In this document: positions 1 through 11,760 of the stretch, one piece after another | Layout of the letters: each line of letters begins with the position of its first letter | Numbering within the stretch: position 1 is the stretch's first letter | Position numbers and translations under genes: made by a program | Notes under the pieces: model-generated | Seen by the model: only the letters and a program-made list of their open reading frames with translations | Databases searched by the model: none | What the model was told of the DNA's origin: nothing | NCBI GenBank assembly: GCA_017590115.1 | Contig: JAGGNK010011225.1 | Span: forward strand, 1,985,387-2,049,386 | Reading direction: 5' to 3' | Length of the DNA stretch: 64,000 bases | From: Montifringilla adamsi | Lineage: Eukaryota > Chordata > Aves > Passeriformes > Passeridae

Positions 1-2664
1 ACCTTCAGAGATCATTCCAGATGGGAGAGACAAGTTAGGAACTTCTGCAACATCCCCAAAGCTCATTCGCTCAGTTTGAGACCAAGCAGCATGTCAGTTA
101 CATGCGCTGTTATCCTTTACCAAGGACGGAAATCAGTCCAGTAATTTAGCATTTCAAAGGTCTGACTGACTTTCAGATACTATTGATCTGGTCAAAGTGC
201 TGAGCAGTAACAGACTGCACATCATATTACCAATCTCATGCGGTAGCTTGGGAAAAATTAATGTGCAGTTAAGAAGCAAAAGCATATTTTCAAGTATCAA
301 TGGGACAGTCAATCTTATTTTCATAATATTACTATTAAAAAAAATCTGAACTAAGGAAAAAAAAAAGGCTGTCTGTTAGCATTCATTTTGGCAAAATATC
401 TCCCAGTTTTTACTTGTGTGTTTAGTTACTTTAGTTTAATGACTAACAATACAAACTCTTGAGTAAAGAGGAAAAATAATGGCACCTACAAGAGACTACA
501 ATAAGGCATACCCAGTGCAGTCTTCAGGGAAACTTTGTGTCTTTCATAGCCTCTCTTGAAGATGGAATCAATTTTTCTTTTTTCTGTCTCTTTGTCAATT
601 TGCCGTTTTTGCACATCTCCCTTAAGTAATACCAAGCTATTCGGTATTAAGGTTTACTTCAGTCAGCAGCTCTGACTTACTGATCGAGTCAGCTTTCTTG
701 TTTTTGGTGTGTTGAGCTCCTGTGTTTCAATTATTCCTCCATCATTTTACTTCCTGTCTTCTCCTCTGCCATACTTTTGATAAAGTAGAGAGCCTTGTGG
801 GGCTAGAAAGCCACTGAATCATCTTGCACTGTAACGATGGATCTGGATACCTGCCACCAGGGCAAAATGTTACTAGATTAAAACTGAGAGAGCTATATTT
901 AAGAGAGAGAGTAGTTTTAATTAAGAGACTGTACTCACACTAAAAGACTTTATATATATTTACAACTTTCTGGATTTTCTGCTGAAGGAGAGACAATTGT
1001 GAACCTGAAGAGATACAATAAATCTGCTCCTTTTCTTCCCCTTTTTTCTTCATAAGCATGTGACAAAAAAACCCTGCTGCCCTAGTTGTAGAAGACCAAG
1101 AGAAAGAAGCGATTGAAATAGGTTAGTCTAGTGGGTGGAGCATTAGCAAAATTCAGCATGCTCTGTGAACTCAGTCTAATAATTGCCCCTCCATTCTATA
1201 CAGATGACAAAGACACTGAATAAAATCAGCTTGTACAGTAATAGGGATCATGAAAAAGTGGATTGAGCAAAAAACCAGGCTTCATAGTAATTGTGCCTCA
1301 GTCAGTATTCAAGTTATTTTAATGTTCCTCTTGCGTAAATTTTTATTTCAACAGTCAGTAAAATGTTTTTTAAAAAGGTGAACTACAGTGAATGTTGACA
1401 AAACCACTTTGCTAGAAATCAGACTCTTCTTCCTTGAAATAGTTTAGGAAAGTAAAATGCTACTACAGTAAATATTTTGTTTCAAATTTTTTTCTTGATT
1501 TGGGAAATAAAATCCAAAATGTCTGAAAAAGGTAGAACTACAGCAAAGAGCTGAATTTTACATTTTAAATAAATCATATGAAGATGAAATATTCTCTTTT
1601 CTGTCATTTTTTAAAATATGTGTGACAAAACAAGGATTGACTGCAATAGCAAAGCTTTTGTGAAGGTTTTTCACATCTTTTGAATTGTTGGAGAATTTCC
1701 AAAGCTGGCTTATTTTACATAAAATATGAATTATTTGATTTTTCTTCCAAACTTTTTCACGTGTTCAACAGCTGGTACATTTTCTCTTGGCCCAGAACTC
1801 CAAAGTTTCAGCATCTTGTAACACCAAAAGTTGTGTTGTCATAGAAATTCACCATGTTTGATAAATGATAGATGAGTTTGACAGTACCATCAGCTGCCTA
1901 AGAACTAGCCAGATATTGTCTGTTAAGTTCCTGTCAGGACAACTTTCCTACTAATTGGTGCTATTTTGGAATGTCTTGCCTCCTGTTTCATGCTTTCTTC
2001 TCAGTTTCAAATCAACTGGTTTATGGTACTTCACTTCTTTCTATTTTCAACATCTATTTTTTCTCATATGGATTTACTACAGGCCAGTCCTAAATATTTA
2101 GGACTTGTTAGACCTACTAAACTCAAACATAAAAAAGCCCACCTTGAGACTGGGTTTAAAATCAGGTCAATTAAGCGCAACACATTCTCTCTTTTCCTCT
2201 GCCATCTGGTTCTGAGCTTTTAAAGATTCTTTTGCAAATGTAAAGTTTTAATAAGAATTTGTTATTATTCAGACTTGAAAAGATTATATTATCATGCTAT
2301 TAAATATACCTGTAAAAGACAACCCATATCAAGAAAATAGACAATTAATTTGTAATGTCTGCTAAATTTTTGCTCTCTGTGGGCAAATGAGAGCTGAGTA
2401 TAAGTGCAGTTGCATGGATAAAGCTCTTTGTTTGTTCTTGTGCTGGAAAGGACAGCAACTTGTTTTAAACTGGAAGTAAAGACTAAGACTGCCAATGAAA
2501 TTTTCTCAAATAGACACCAAATGCTAGCTTTAAAAAAATGCTTATACAATTACAAGCTTTTATCTAGGTTAAGAAGTCCACAATCAATTAATTCTTCTGT
2601 CTTTACAATCTGTCTTACAAATGTTCAAATCATCAAAAGTTTCCTTCTTCTTCATCCACTCTAT
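1..2664. other. AT-rich non-coding DNA, no feature recognised
   Basis: No gene or repeat that I recognise. Open frames are short (85-97 codons at 1966-2721), lie on both strands and show low-complexity or unrecognisable composition. Small A or T runs occur (around 340-366), with no clear tandem repeat. The stretch ends at the start of the solo LTR at 2665. Confidence 0.6.
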
Positions 2665-3734
2665 TGGCTTTGCATGTCCTGGTTTTTGGTAGCAGGGGGG
2701 CCACAAAGATACCTCCTGTGAGAAGCTGCTGGAAGCTTCTATCATGCCCAGCAGAGACAATCCCTGATGGCCTTGAAGATGGACATGCTGCTGGCCAAAA
2801 CTGGGCCAATGGGAGAGTTTGGTAATGCCTCTGTGATGACATATTTAAGAAGGAAATCAAAACAAAGCCAGGGGGTATTTGCTTCTAGTCAGAGAGGAGG
2901 AGGAGGTGAGAACAAGTGAAGGGAAACAATGTGGTGGCACCAAGATCAGTGGATAAGGAAGGGAGGAGGTGCTCCAGGCTCCAGAGCTGAGATTCCTCTG
3001 CAGGCTGTGGTGAGACTGTGGTGAAGCAGCTGTGCTCCTGCACCCATGGGGATCCAGGGGGGATGCAGAGATCCACTCACAGCCCGTGGGGCAGGTGCCA
3101 AGGCTGGAGTGGGTGGATGCCTGGAGGAGGCTGTGATCCAGTGGGAGACCTGGTGGAGAGGGGCCCTGCTTCCAGCCTGGAGCATCCTGTCCTTGGAGGA
3201 CTGCACTCCATGGAAACACAGCCCCATGTTACAGCAGTTTTGGGAGGACTGTCTGCCCGTGAGGGGAATTCACACTGCAGCAGGTGTGGTAGCTGCTCGT
3301 GAGAGTGGACCCACACTGAAGAATTTCACAGAGAACTGGCTTCCATGGGAGGGAACCCAGGACCTCACAGGGGAAGGACTCCTCTCCCACAGCAGCAGAA
3401 GAAAATCTTGGTGATGAACTGACCAAAACCCCCATGCCATGTCTCCCTGCACTGTTGGTGGAAAGAGGGAGGTGCTGGGGTGAGGAAGGTGTTTTAAGGG
3501 CTTATTTTGCTTGTCATTATTCTCCTCTGATTCTGTTAGTAATAAAATTCATTTTGCAACTTAAATTGACCCTGTTTTGCCCTTGAAGTATTTCTCCCAG
3601 TCATTATGTCACTCATGAAGCCTTTATTTAATTGTTAAGTGTTTTTTATCCCTCCTCTGCCCAGCTGTGGCAGGGGAGGATGAGTGAGCAACCCTTGTGG
3701 GTACCTGGCATTGGGATAGTGTCAAACCATGACA
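2665..3734 (+). mobile_element. Long solo LTR, avian ERVL-type (copy 1)
   Basis: A GC-richer block of about 1.07 kb in AT-rich DNA. It opens with a TG followed by TTTGCATG and a GGTTTTTGGTAGCAGG segment, then the characteristic GAGAAGCTGCTGGAAGCTTC block. It closes with GTGTCAAACCATGACA. A TATA-like ATATTTAA lies at 2841-2848 and AATAAA at 3541-3546, in the order expected of U3-R-U5. The block aligns by eye along its length with 18867-19967 (same start, same internal GAGGTGCTCCAGG-type blocks, same end), which is what two insertions of one family should look like. No gag, pol or env follows, so it is a solo LTR. Overlapping open frames inside it (2857-3435, both strands) are chance frames in GC-rich repeat sequence. 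No target-site duplication was clear. The ERVL label comes from recalled avian LTR sequence and was not searched. Confidence 0.75.
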
Positions 3735-5129
3735 TCCACCAATTAAGAAACCATCTAATACTTGAACTTGACTGTAGAATATTGTCAGAACTTGGACATT
3801 AATTCCTGCCAAAATTTTCTTTTAGGCAGAAAAGGCTTTGTCCTACATATCTTCATCTGCTGTTGGTCTTGTTCCCATGTCAAATGAGTTTATTAAAATC
3901 TCAGCTTTGTTTTGCACTTTTTATCAAAATGAAATCTGTACTTTAAGACCTGTTTATAAAAATTCTGTGAAAAGGTTATTGTTAAAGCTGTGAAATTCGT
4001 GTTGTGTTGTCCCTATCCCTACCTTCACCTTCCTGAATCTATTTATTTTGAAACAAATGTTTGCATTCCACTTGTGTGACAGAACAGTCCTGAGTTACTA
4101 GCTTTACATTGCATGTGCGCCTTCCACTGTGGTGTCCATGAATTTCTCACTTTTCACGGTCTGGCTGAAAAGGAAATCTGCAACCCTCTCACAGGAACCC
4201 AAATCAAGAAAACAGACTTCCTAAAAAGGTGCTCAATGCCCCAAGCCGGTCAGTGTTTATCAGGCAGTTGGACAGTGCCCTCAATACCATGCTTTAATTT
4301 GGTCAGCTCTAAATTAGTCAGGCATTTGGATTAGCTTGTCCCTTCCAAATGTAGGTGCCTTCCAAATGAAAACCTAGTTTGAGAGTGTAATCCTCTTCCA
4401 GAGGCAAAAATGGACCTGGCTTCCTCGTTCCCTGCAGGATTCAGCACCTGCCTTTTCCTCTCTCCTTTATAAGTCTCCTCCATGTATACTGTAAGTGCAT
4501 TGAAAATGCTCATTCAACCCCTTCATGACACTGACTGCAGGTTTTTTCATGCATGGAGTTAAAGTTTTACTGTATTCAAATATAATTTTGCTCATGTTGC
4601 AAGACAATTCAGGTTCTACAGCACACTGACTCCTTCTGCTTCTCCTTTGCTTCACTTTTCTGTTTTCAAACCTTCCTTAAAAAGAAATTTTTGATATTTT
4701 ATTCCTTGGTTTTACCTTCTTTTCTTTAATTCTAATTCAATGTAATTATAATAGATTTTTTTAATGACGATTTTCTCCTGGTATAAATGAAGACAATGTC
4801 ATTGATCTGTTGAAAACAGCAGCAGTGTGAGAAATGATTCTTAATTCTTTACTTCCAAGTATCATTTCTAAGGATTTTTCATATGAAAGGCAGTCTACAC
4901 AAAGGACGATTGCAGAACTGGTAAAATAGTTATATTTCAAACGTACATAAAAAATAACAATAGTTATATTTCAAAATACCGCAGTTCACTAGGCAATATT
5001 GAAGCCTCTGTAGAGATATGAATTTCTTGCTTAGAGTAGTTAACCTGTGTTATGCATTTGATCCATCCTTGAGGGAAGCCCACCAGGAGTCAGAGAATTC
5101 CCACTGTCAAGCAATAGGAGGACACCTGG
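3735..5129. other. AT-rich spacer between LTR and CR1
   Basis: No gene recognised. A short direct repeat (AATAGTTATATTTCAAA) occurs at about 4925 and again at about 4958. The left border of the CR1 that follows is not sharp; the first part I can align to CR1 ORF1 is near 5130, so part of 5000-5130 may belong to that element. Confidence 0.5.
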
Positions 5130-5854
5130 TGGATGAGGGGAGTGGAAATGGTTCCTTATTCAGGGACGTAATAAAAATTCCTCCTGATGCTCATCACCTA
5201 CTCAGGTGACACTTCAGAATAGGTATGAGGTTCTGGATCTAGAAGGTCAGCCAAATGATGTAGAAGAAAAGGATCTGCCCAGTGAGCCTCCCAATCGCAC
5301 TTCATCTGTCAGACGGATCACCATCTCTAACATTAAAAAGAAAAGAAGGGTAGTCATAGTGAGTGACTCCCTTCTGAGGGGAACAGAGGGCCCCATATGT
5401 CAATGGGACCCATCTCACAGAGAGGTCTGTTCCCTCCCTGGGGCCCAGGTACATCATATTACTGAAAGACTTTCCTGGGCTGACTCTGCCATCTGATTAT
5501 TATCCACTGCTGACACTCCAGGCTGGCAGTGATGAGATTGAAAAGAGGAGTGTCAGGGCAATTGAAAGGCACTTTAGTGCGCTAGGCCAAGTGGTTGATG
5601 GGGCAGGAGCACAGGTACTGTTCTGCTCAGTCCCTTTGGTGGCAGAGAAAAACGGTGAAAGAAATAGGATGGCCCACTTTATCAACAATTGGCTCAAGGG
5701 TTGGTGTCATCAGCAGAATTTTGGGTTCTTTGATTATAGGGTAACTTTTATGGCACCTGGCCTGCTGGAACTGGATGGGCTCCATCTCCGTGTTAATGGC
5801 ACAAGGTTTTTAGCTTATGAACTGGCAGAACTTATTGAGAGGGCTTTAAACTAG
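5130..5854 (+). pseudogene. CR1 ORF1 remnant, SGNH/GDSL-esterase domain
   Basis: This encodes the C-terminal esterase part of CR1 ORF1p, an RNA-binding partner protein of the retrotransposon. Visible pieces are the linker with TLQNRYEVLDLEG (about 5209-5247), a basic stretch KKKRRVVIV, and the catalytic-serine block SDSLLRGTEGPIC (about 5362-5400). After a frameshift come SDYYPLL, ERNRMAHFINNWL and the C-terminal DGLHL block with the Asp and His expected of SGNH enzymes. The last residues IERALN and stop TAG (5852-5854) match the usual ORF1 end. The frame is broken by an in-frame TGA near 5183 and by one frameshift between about 5465 and 5490, where the frame switches from the one starting at 5206 to the one ending at 5854. 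The N-terminal part of ORF1 is missing or too diverged to see. It is not functional as it stands. Confidence 0.8.
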
Positions 5855-5954
5855 GTTTGAAGGGGGAAAGGGAGGCATCTAGGCTGTCTGGAAGCAGACC
5901 CAAGGATGGCAAGCCTGAGTTAGGGGTGAAATCAGTAGCCCAGCTGAGGTGCAT

Positions 5955-7662
5955 GCACACTAATGCATGCAGCATGGGTAACAAACAAGAAGAGCTGGAG
6001 GCCATGGAGAAATAGCAAACTGTGATGTAGTTGCCATCACAGAAACCTGGTGGGATGACTTACAGAGCTGGAGGACTGAACTGGGTAGCTACAAGCTCTT
6101 CAGAAGATACAGAAAGGGATTAGGGGTGGAGGAGTGACCCTTTGTATTAGGGAGGCTTTTTGTGCCATGGGTGTTGAAACTAATGACCATGAAGTTGAAT
6201 GCCTATGGGTAAGAATTAAGGGGAAGGACAACAAGGCTGACATCCTACTGGGAGTCTGTTATTGTCCACCAACCAGGAAGAGGTGGACAACTTATTCTGT
6301 AAGCAGCTGGAGAATGTTTCAGGATCGCCAGCCTTTGTGACTTTAACCTACCAGACATCTGCTGGGAACTTAATACAGCAGAAAACAAATAAAAAGAGGA
6401 TGTATCATCTTTGGAAGGAGGGTCAGGTCAGGTCTCTCAGGAGTATTTAAGGTCTCTCAGGAAGTATTTAAGTGGGTTGCTAAGGCATGTAGGAAAAAAT
6501 TAGGGAGCTCAGTTAAAAAAGCTCAGTTAAAACTTAATTCGGCAACTTTTGTAAATGATAATAAAAAATGTTTTTACAAATATATTAACGGCAAAAGGAA
6601 GCACAAGACCAGCCTTTGTTCTTTACTGGATGAGGGAGGGAACTTAGTAACTGCAGATGGGGAGAAGGTGGAAGTGCTTAACCCCTTCTTTGCCTCAGTC
6701 TTTAGTGGGAAGATGGCTTGTCCTCAGGACAACTGTCCTCCTGGGTTAGTAGATGTTGTCAGGGAGAAGAATGTCAGGCAGTCAGAGAACTGCTGAGCAG
6801 CTTGGATGTTTATAAATCTATGGAACCAGATGGGATCAATCCCAGAGTGATGAGGGAGTGGCAGATGAGCTTGCAAAGCCATTCTCCATCATTTACCAAC
6901 AGTCCCGGCACAATGGGGAGGTTCCAAATGACTGGAAGTGGGCCAGTGTGATGCCCATTCACAAATAGAGTGAGAAGGAGGATCCTGGTACTTATAAGCC
7001 AGTTAGCCTGACCTCAATACCAGGTAAGATAATAGAACAGTTTATGTTGGGTGTCATCACGCAGCACTTACAGGATGGCCAGGGTATCAGACCCAGCTAG
7101 CATGGTAGGAGGGGTAGGTCATATTTGAACAAACTGGTCTCCTTTTATGACCACATGACCCACATGGTGGATGCAGGAAAGGCTGTTGATATTGTGCACC
7201 TGGACTTTTCAAGGCCTTTGACACTGTCTCCGACAGCATACTCCTGCAAAAGCTGGCAGCCCATGACTTGGACAGGAGCACGGGGTTAAGAACTGGCTGA
7301 ATGGCCAGGCCCAGAGTGTGCTGGTGAACAGTGCTGATCCAGCTGGCAGCCAGTCACCAGTGTCCCTCAGGGGTCTGTGCTGGGGCCAGTTCTGTTCAAT
7401 ATTTTCACTGAGGACATGGATGAGAGTTTAGAGTCTTTCATTAGTAAATTTGCAGATGACACCAAGCTGGAGCATGTGTCCATCTGTTGGAGGGTAGGAG
7501 AGCTCTGCAGAGAAACCTGGAGTGGTTGAATGGATGGGCAGAGTCCAATAGGATGAAGTTTAAGAAGTCCAAGTGTCAAGTCCTGTATTTTGGCCACAAT
7601 AACCCCCTGCAATGCTATAGCCTGGGGATGGTGTGGCTGGACAGTGCCCAGGCAGAAAGGGC
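5955..7662 (+). pseudogene. CR1 ORF2 remnant: AP endonuclease and reverse transcriptase
   Basis: ORF2 of CR1 nicks DNA (APE-type endonuclease) and copies the RNA (reverse transcriptase). Endonuclease pieces are visible: an ITETWWDD segment at about 6035-6060, GGGVTLCIREAF (about 6125-6158), LWVRIKGK, and GVCYCPP (about 6249-6270). After DFNLPDICW-like sequence (about 6340-6370) the frame jumps to KKRMYHLWKEGQ, which normally lies well downstream, so a middle block is deleted. RT pieces follow: DVYKSMEPDGINPRV (about 6806-6850), a YKPVSLTSIPGKIIEQF segment (about 6995-7042), a LDFSR segment near 7200, and KFADDTKLE (about 7446-7472) holding the catalytic Asp pair. Several stops and frameshifts break it, and it ends before the thumb and C-terminal region. 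A short local duplication around GTCTCTCAGGA occurs at 6430-6470. Confidence 0.8.
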
Positions 7663-8021
7663 TGAAACTGAAGCACTGTCAGATGTCATCTCTCGCCTCT
7701 TTCCATACACTCATTTCTTCAGATAGGAAGCAAACAGTAATTTCAGGTTTCCAATATATCTTTGGTTAAAATGAGGGTGTGTTTGAGGCTGAAAGATTAA
7801 TTCAAATATACCACTGACATTTTTCTGATTGTTTCCCACTTTCCTCCACTATGAGCTTTCTGAGCTGTTTGCAAAGTTGGCATCATTCCATAATCTTTCC
7901 AACCATTTGTGCACCTACCTCACAGTGGCTTCATCTGTCTCACCTTCCATAAGGCTGTAGGAGTTGAGAAGGTCTTGAACATCAAAAACCACACTGGAAT
8001 CAGGACTGAAAATAGCAATAG
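7663..8021. other. Unassigned DNA between CR1 pieces
   Basis: About 360 bases without a recognised feature. It could be host DNA or an unrecognised part of a CR1 3' region; I cannot tell. Confidence 0.4.
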
Positions 8022-8095
8022 TGCTAGGCTGAAGGTTGGACTTGGTGATCTTAAAGGTCTTTTCCAAACTTAAGAATTCTATGATTCTATCATTC
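8022..8095 (+). mobile_element. CR1 3'-tail fragment
   Basis: The short sequence GGTTGGACTTGGTGATCTTA, then AGGTCTTTTCCAA, then ATTCTATGATTCTAT is the typical CR1 3' untranslated end with its ATTCTATG-type terminal repeats. It is the only 3' tail near the 5130-7662 element, in the same orientation, and may be either its displaced end or a separate truncated insertion. Confidence 0.75.
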
Positions 8096-8269
8096 CATAA
8101 CCTGTGGCATCCATTCCTTCCCTTTTGTCAGTGAAGTGAGGCAAAGAGATTGTTACCAGCAAGCTTTGGCTGGCTCCACATCCATCAAGGTAATATTGCT
8201 TGAGACCCATATGGCTTGTCTTCTACAGGGTCCTAAGAAATTATTATAGACCTGCCCCCACCACCACCA

Positions 8270-9215
8270 CACCAACAAATCTGTCTCTGAATTCCATTCC
8301 CCTGATGAGTAGCATTCCTCAGGGGATACATGTTGGAGCCAGTGGTGTTTAACTTTTTTGTCAGCAACAAGAACAGTGGGATTGAGTGCACCCTCTGAAA
8401 GCTTGACAATTACCTCAAACATGGGGTGTGGTGTGGTGTGGTGTGGTGTGGTGTGGTCATTAGGGAAGTGATGCCATCCAGAGGGACCTATCCAGGGTTA
8501 AGAGTTGGGTCCATGCAAACCTCATGAAGTTCAACAGGCCAAGTGCAAGGTACTGCACTTGGGTCTGGGCAACCCCAAGGACATGCAGAGCAGAGAATGG
8601 ATTGAGAGCAGCCCTGAGGAGAAGGACTTGGGAGTGTTGGCTCACAAAAAGCTCAACTGCAATGTGCACTTGCAACCCAGAAAGGCCAACCATGTTCTGG
8701 GCTGCATACAAAGCACTGTGGCCAGCAGGGCAAGAGAGGCGATTTCCCCCCTCTATTTGGCTCTTGTGAAACCCTACCTGGACTATTGCATCCAGCTCTG
8801 GAGCCCCAAAGATAAGAACAACATGGACCTGTTGGAACGAATACAGAACAGATACTCAAAGATGATCGTAGGACTAGAACACCTGTCCTGTGAAGACAGG
8901 CTGAAAAATTGTGATGGTTCAGCCCAAGGAATAGAAAACTCCAGAGACACCTTACAGGACACTTCCAGTACCTAAAAGGGGCCTGTCAGAGAGTGGAGAG
9001 GGATATTTTGCAAGTGTACATAGTGATAGTGATGTATTCTGGCAAAATAGGACAAAGAGCCATTGATTTAAACTGAAAGAAGGTGGGTTTAGATTAGATA
9101 TTAGGAAGAAATCTTTTACTGTGAGGGTGGTAAGGCATTGCAACAGGTTGCCCAGAGAAACTGTGAGTGCCCCATCCCTGGAAGTGATCCAGGACAAGCT
9201 GGGTGAAAGAGATGA
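8270..9215 (+). mobile_element. CR1 LINE, late RT to ORF2 C-terminus, decayed
   Basis: A second plus-strand CR1 piece. It starts in the RT region (QGYMLEPVVFNFFV-like frame near 8318-8365, then GIECTL) and runs to the ORF2 C-terminal region. Recognisable parts are KCKVLHLGLGNP (about 8538-8575), SSPEEKDLGVLAHKKLN (about 8610-8660), YLALVKPYLDYCIQLWSP (about 8752-8806), LLERIQNRYSKMI (about 8830-8870) and a final AGGTTGCCCAGAGAAACTGTGAGTGCCCCATCCC block near 9140-9180, which I give here only as its position in the element. The longest open part is 8505-8975. The RT active-site region is replaced by a TGTGG microsatellite at 8427-8456. The 3' tail is missing. Because it repeats RT sequence already present in 5130-7662, it is a separate insertion. 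Confidence 0.8.
8427..8456 (+). repeat. (TGTGG)6 microsatellite inside CR1
   Basis: Six perfect TGTGG units, preceded by GGGG. They lie where the CR1 RT frame would normally carry the F-A-D-D segment, so the tract probably expanded after insertion or replaced that part. Confidence 0.95.
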
Positions 9216-11479
9216 TGAAGTAAGTGGTGGGCAGACTACCTGTTTTTGCTGATTACTGCTACAGAGGAGGGTGAGGAACATTTGAAAGGAAATTTGAAGC
9301 ACTGTCACTTTATTGCTGAAAGTGAAAAGGTAGTGTCTGTTCTCAGAATCACACAGAACATAATTCATTAAGAAGGTTAGGTGCATTTTGGAAAAGAAGT
9401 CCCAATTAAATAACTAGGAACAGATAGAGACATTCTGAAGCTGTCATACTTCCTGGCTGGGAAGACTGATCCAAATCTCAGGGATTATGTTCTTCTGAAG
9501 CACATGGAAGTAATGGAGGCTGAATATGGCTTTGAAATACAGGCTTTGAACACTGGCTTCTACTGTGTCACTGTGTCACACGGTATTTGATCCTTGTTTT
9601 ACTCACACTGTTCACACAGCCTGCCATGTTGGCTCTACCACTACATGTGGTAGAATAACAGAGATCACATTTAAGAGGCTACTGGAGAAATATTGACCAA
9701 ATTATTACCTTTCCTGCAGTATTTATAAAAGCATTGGAATTACCTACTTATTCAAGCATTATCAGTCCCCATCTTGATAGTGTTCATATCTCATATTCAG
9801 TAAAAGTGTATTGGACTATGATAATAAAGGGACAAAAATTATTGCACAGTGCTGGTATCCCCAGTATATTTATTTTCTGGTGTTAATGAAAGAAGAATAC
9901 AAGTAATTCCTCTGCTTAAAGATACATCCCATTTGAATAGTCAAACTATATGGATGTACTGAGTTCTGAAAATTGCATAAATTTTACTGAAGTACCTAAG
10001 CAATAATAAATGGCATGATTCATAAATCATGTTTTTCCCCCAAATTCTGGTATTCTATTTTCATCCTATATTCTCTTGAAAGCAATATCAAGTCATAAAC
10101 CATGAAGCAGAGCAGCTCAGCAGCAATAACTATTGCAAGTGGAATGTCAAAAACTGCTGAATTAAAGTGGAAAGAGGCCAAACTAGAAAAACACTCTCCC
10201 TTCTGTAGACCAATCACAGTCCAGTAATATTGGGTCTAAAATCTTCCCTAACACACTGCAGTTCCTTCTATTTTGTAGTGCTCTTCCCTTTTTGACACTC
10301 CATCCATTCCAGCAACTGCCCCTGAACTCTGCAATAGGAACTTAGATAAAATAGGGCTTGATGATAATTCTAGTATCAGAGCTCTCTCTAGTGGTGGCTA
10401 TGTTACCTCATTATCCATTATTCATCCGAGCTAAATACAAGGCGGCGTGAGTACATCTCAAGGGGGATACCAGTAAATTTCTTCTTTTGGGGGCACCCAG
10501 AGAGATTTTAGGCTGATGAGAGTGTGTTAGGATGAGAATACAGAAGAGTGAAGAGAAGCGAGATGGATTCTTCATTGAATTGGGACCCTGAATTTTGGGC
10601 AGATGAGGTAGGAATACAATCAACATGCCATCACCATCTACTTAAACTAACCAAAGGGCAGAACATACAAGAACCAGTGAGAAATTCACCATCTCAGCTC
10701 TCTGCTCTGCTGAAGACTGCTGTTTTCAGCAGCAACACCAACAGCAGAGAAGGTTGTATGGGTTTAGCTGGCTTAGGGCAAAGGCTGGCCAGTTATTTTT
10801 AATTATTGTTTTGATACTTTTGCTCTCCAGAATCCCACTTTACATTAGAAGGACTGAACGGTCAGCCAGCTTTTCTTCTGCTGACTGTGATTTGTTGGCT
10901 GTGACAGAAGGGGAGGAGTGGTTTGAGATGTCATAACATAAACTTCAATATAATTTTGGTCAAGGTTAGTTGGTCAGTCAGTACCCCAAGAAAAAGACTT
11001 AAAGCTGTGCAATTTCTCTTTTTCAATGTTTTCTAATGACAAGAAAATCTTTGAAGGAAAAGAGAGGCCTGGAAACAATGCCAGATTGTGTAGATCTCAC
11101 TAGAGCACCTTAGAGTGGCTGTTAAGAGGCACAGGAATACGGTGGACAAAACAAGAACCTAAGGAACGAGTTTCTTTGTACAAAGGGACACCAAACTTAA
11201 CAGCAATTACTTACTCTTTAGGAGAATGAGGTGGCTGTAATAAGGCTGAGAGATCTCTAAATATCAGGGAGTGGACATATACTCCTAGAGTTTAAAAACC
11301 AAAATAAACAAAACCAAAAATTAAAAGAACTTCACTCTCCAGGTCTCCAGCTACAAAATAATGCAATCATCAGACCTAAAATCAAAAGCTCTATATTTTC
11401 AGTTTATTAGAGGATTCATTTATCAGAGAGCCTGACAATTCTGCAGAGATAAAGCAAGTATGCCCTTAAAACAAGAAAG
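9216..11479. other. AT-rich non-coding DNA
   Basis: No gene or repeat recognised with confidence. The 144-codon minus-strand frame at 8952-9386 is mostly antisense to CR1 and is not a gene. The frames at 10411-10936 are short, overlapping and on both strands. Confidence 0.5.
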
Positions 11480-11760
11480 ACCAAGTGTATCTTGGACTGC
11501 ATCAAGAAGAGTGCTACTGGCCAGTGAAGGAGGCAATTCTACATCTCTCTTCAGCCCTGGTGACACCACACCTGGGTGGTGAAACTACTTCTGACTTCTC
11601 AGTACAACAAAGAGATGGACGTACTGGAGAGAGTCCAGCAAAAGGCCACTAAAATGTCTTTGGAATGTGAGCATCTCTCCCATGAGGAAATGCTGAGAGA
11701 GCTCAGACCATTCAAGCTGGAAAAAAGAAGACTCAGGAGGATTTTATCAACATATATACA
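11480..11760 (+). mobile_element. CR1 ORF2 C-terminal fragment
   Basis: A short plus-strand CR1 remnant. It reads LERVQQKATKM (about 11621-11653), then HLSHEEMLREL, then KLEKRRLRRI (about 11717-11746), which are the conserved CR1 ORF2 C-terminal blocks that follow the RT. The nucleotide match starts around 11480 (CTTGGACTGCATCAAGAAGA, equivalent to the ILGCIK segment). Both ends are truncated, with no 3' tail. The 63-codon open frame at 11576-11767 is part of this fossil and not a host gene. Confidence 0.8.

Larger units (their letters stand above)
5130..7662 (+). mobile_element. CR1 LINE, 5' and central portion, decayed
   Basis: A plus-strand CR1 non-LTR retrotransposon carrying part of ORF1 followed by ORF2, truncated inside the reverse transcriptase. 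ORF1 ends at 5854. ORF2 begins about 100 bases later and shows endonuclease and RT segments in the expected order. A deletion joins the middle of the endonuclease to the pre-RT region near 6390. The CR1 match stops around 7662, before the usual C-terminal part and 3' tail with ATTCTATG repeats. A small CR1 tail does occur at 8022-8095, but unrelated-looking sequence separates them. Stops and frameshifts are spread through both frames, so the copy is old and inactive. CR1 is the dominant LINE of birds and other sauropsids, and this is the main evidence for the host group. Confidence 0.85.

Noticed and set aside
2857..3435. Several overlapping frames of 63-122 codons on both strands
   Set aside because: All fall within the solo LTR; open frames on both strands are expected in its GC-rich sequence.
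8505..8975. The longest open frame in the window (156 codons) as a gene
   Set aside because: Its translation is CR1 ORF2 C-terminal sequence (HLGLGNP, DLGVLAHKKLN, YLDYCIQLWSP), so it is a retrotransposon fossil.
8952..9386. 144-codon minus-strand frame
   Set aside because: Mostly antisense to the CR1 at 8270-9215; no domain of its own.
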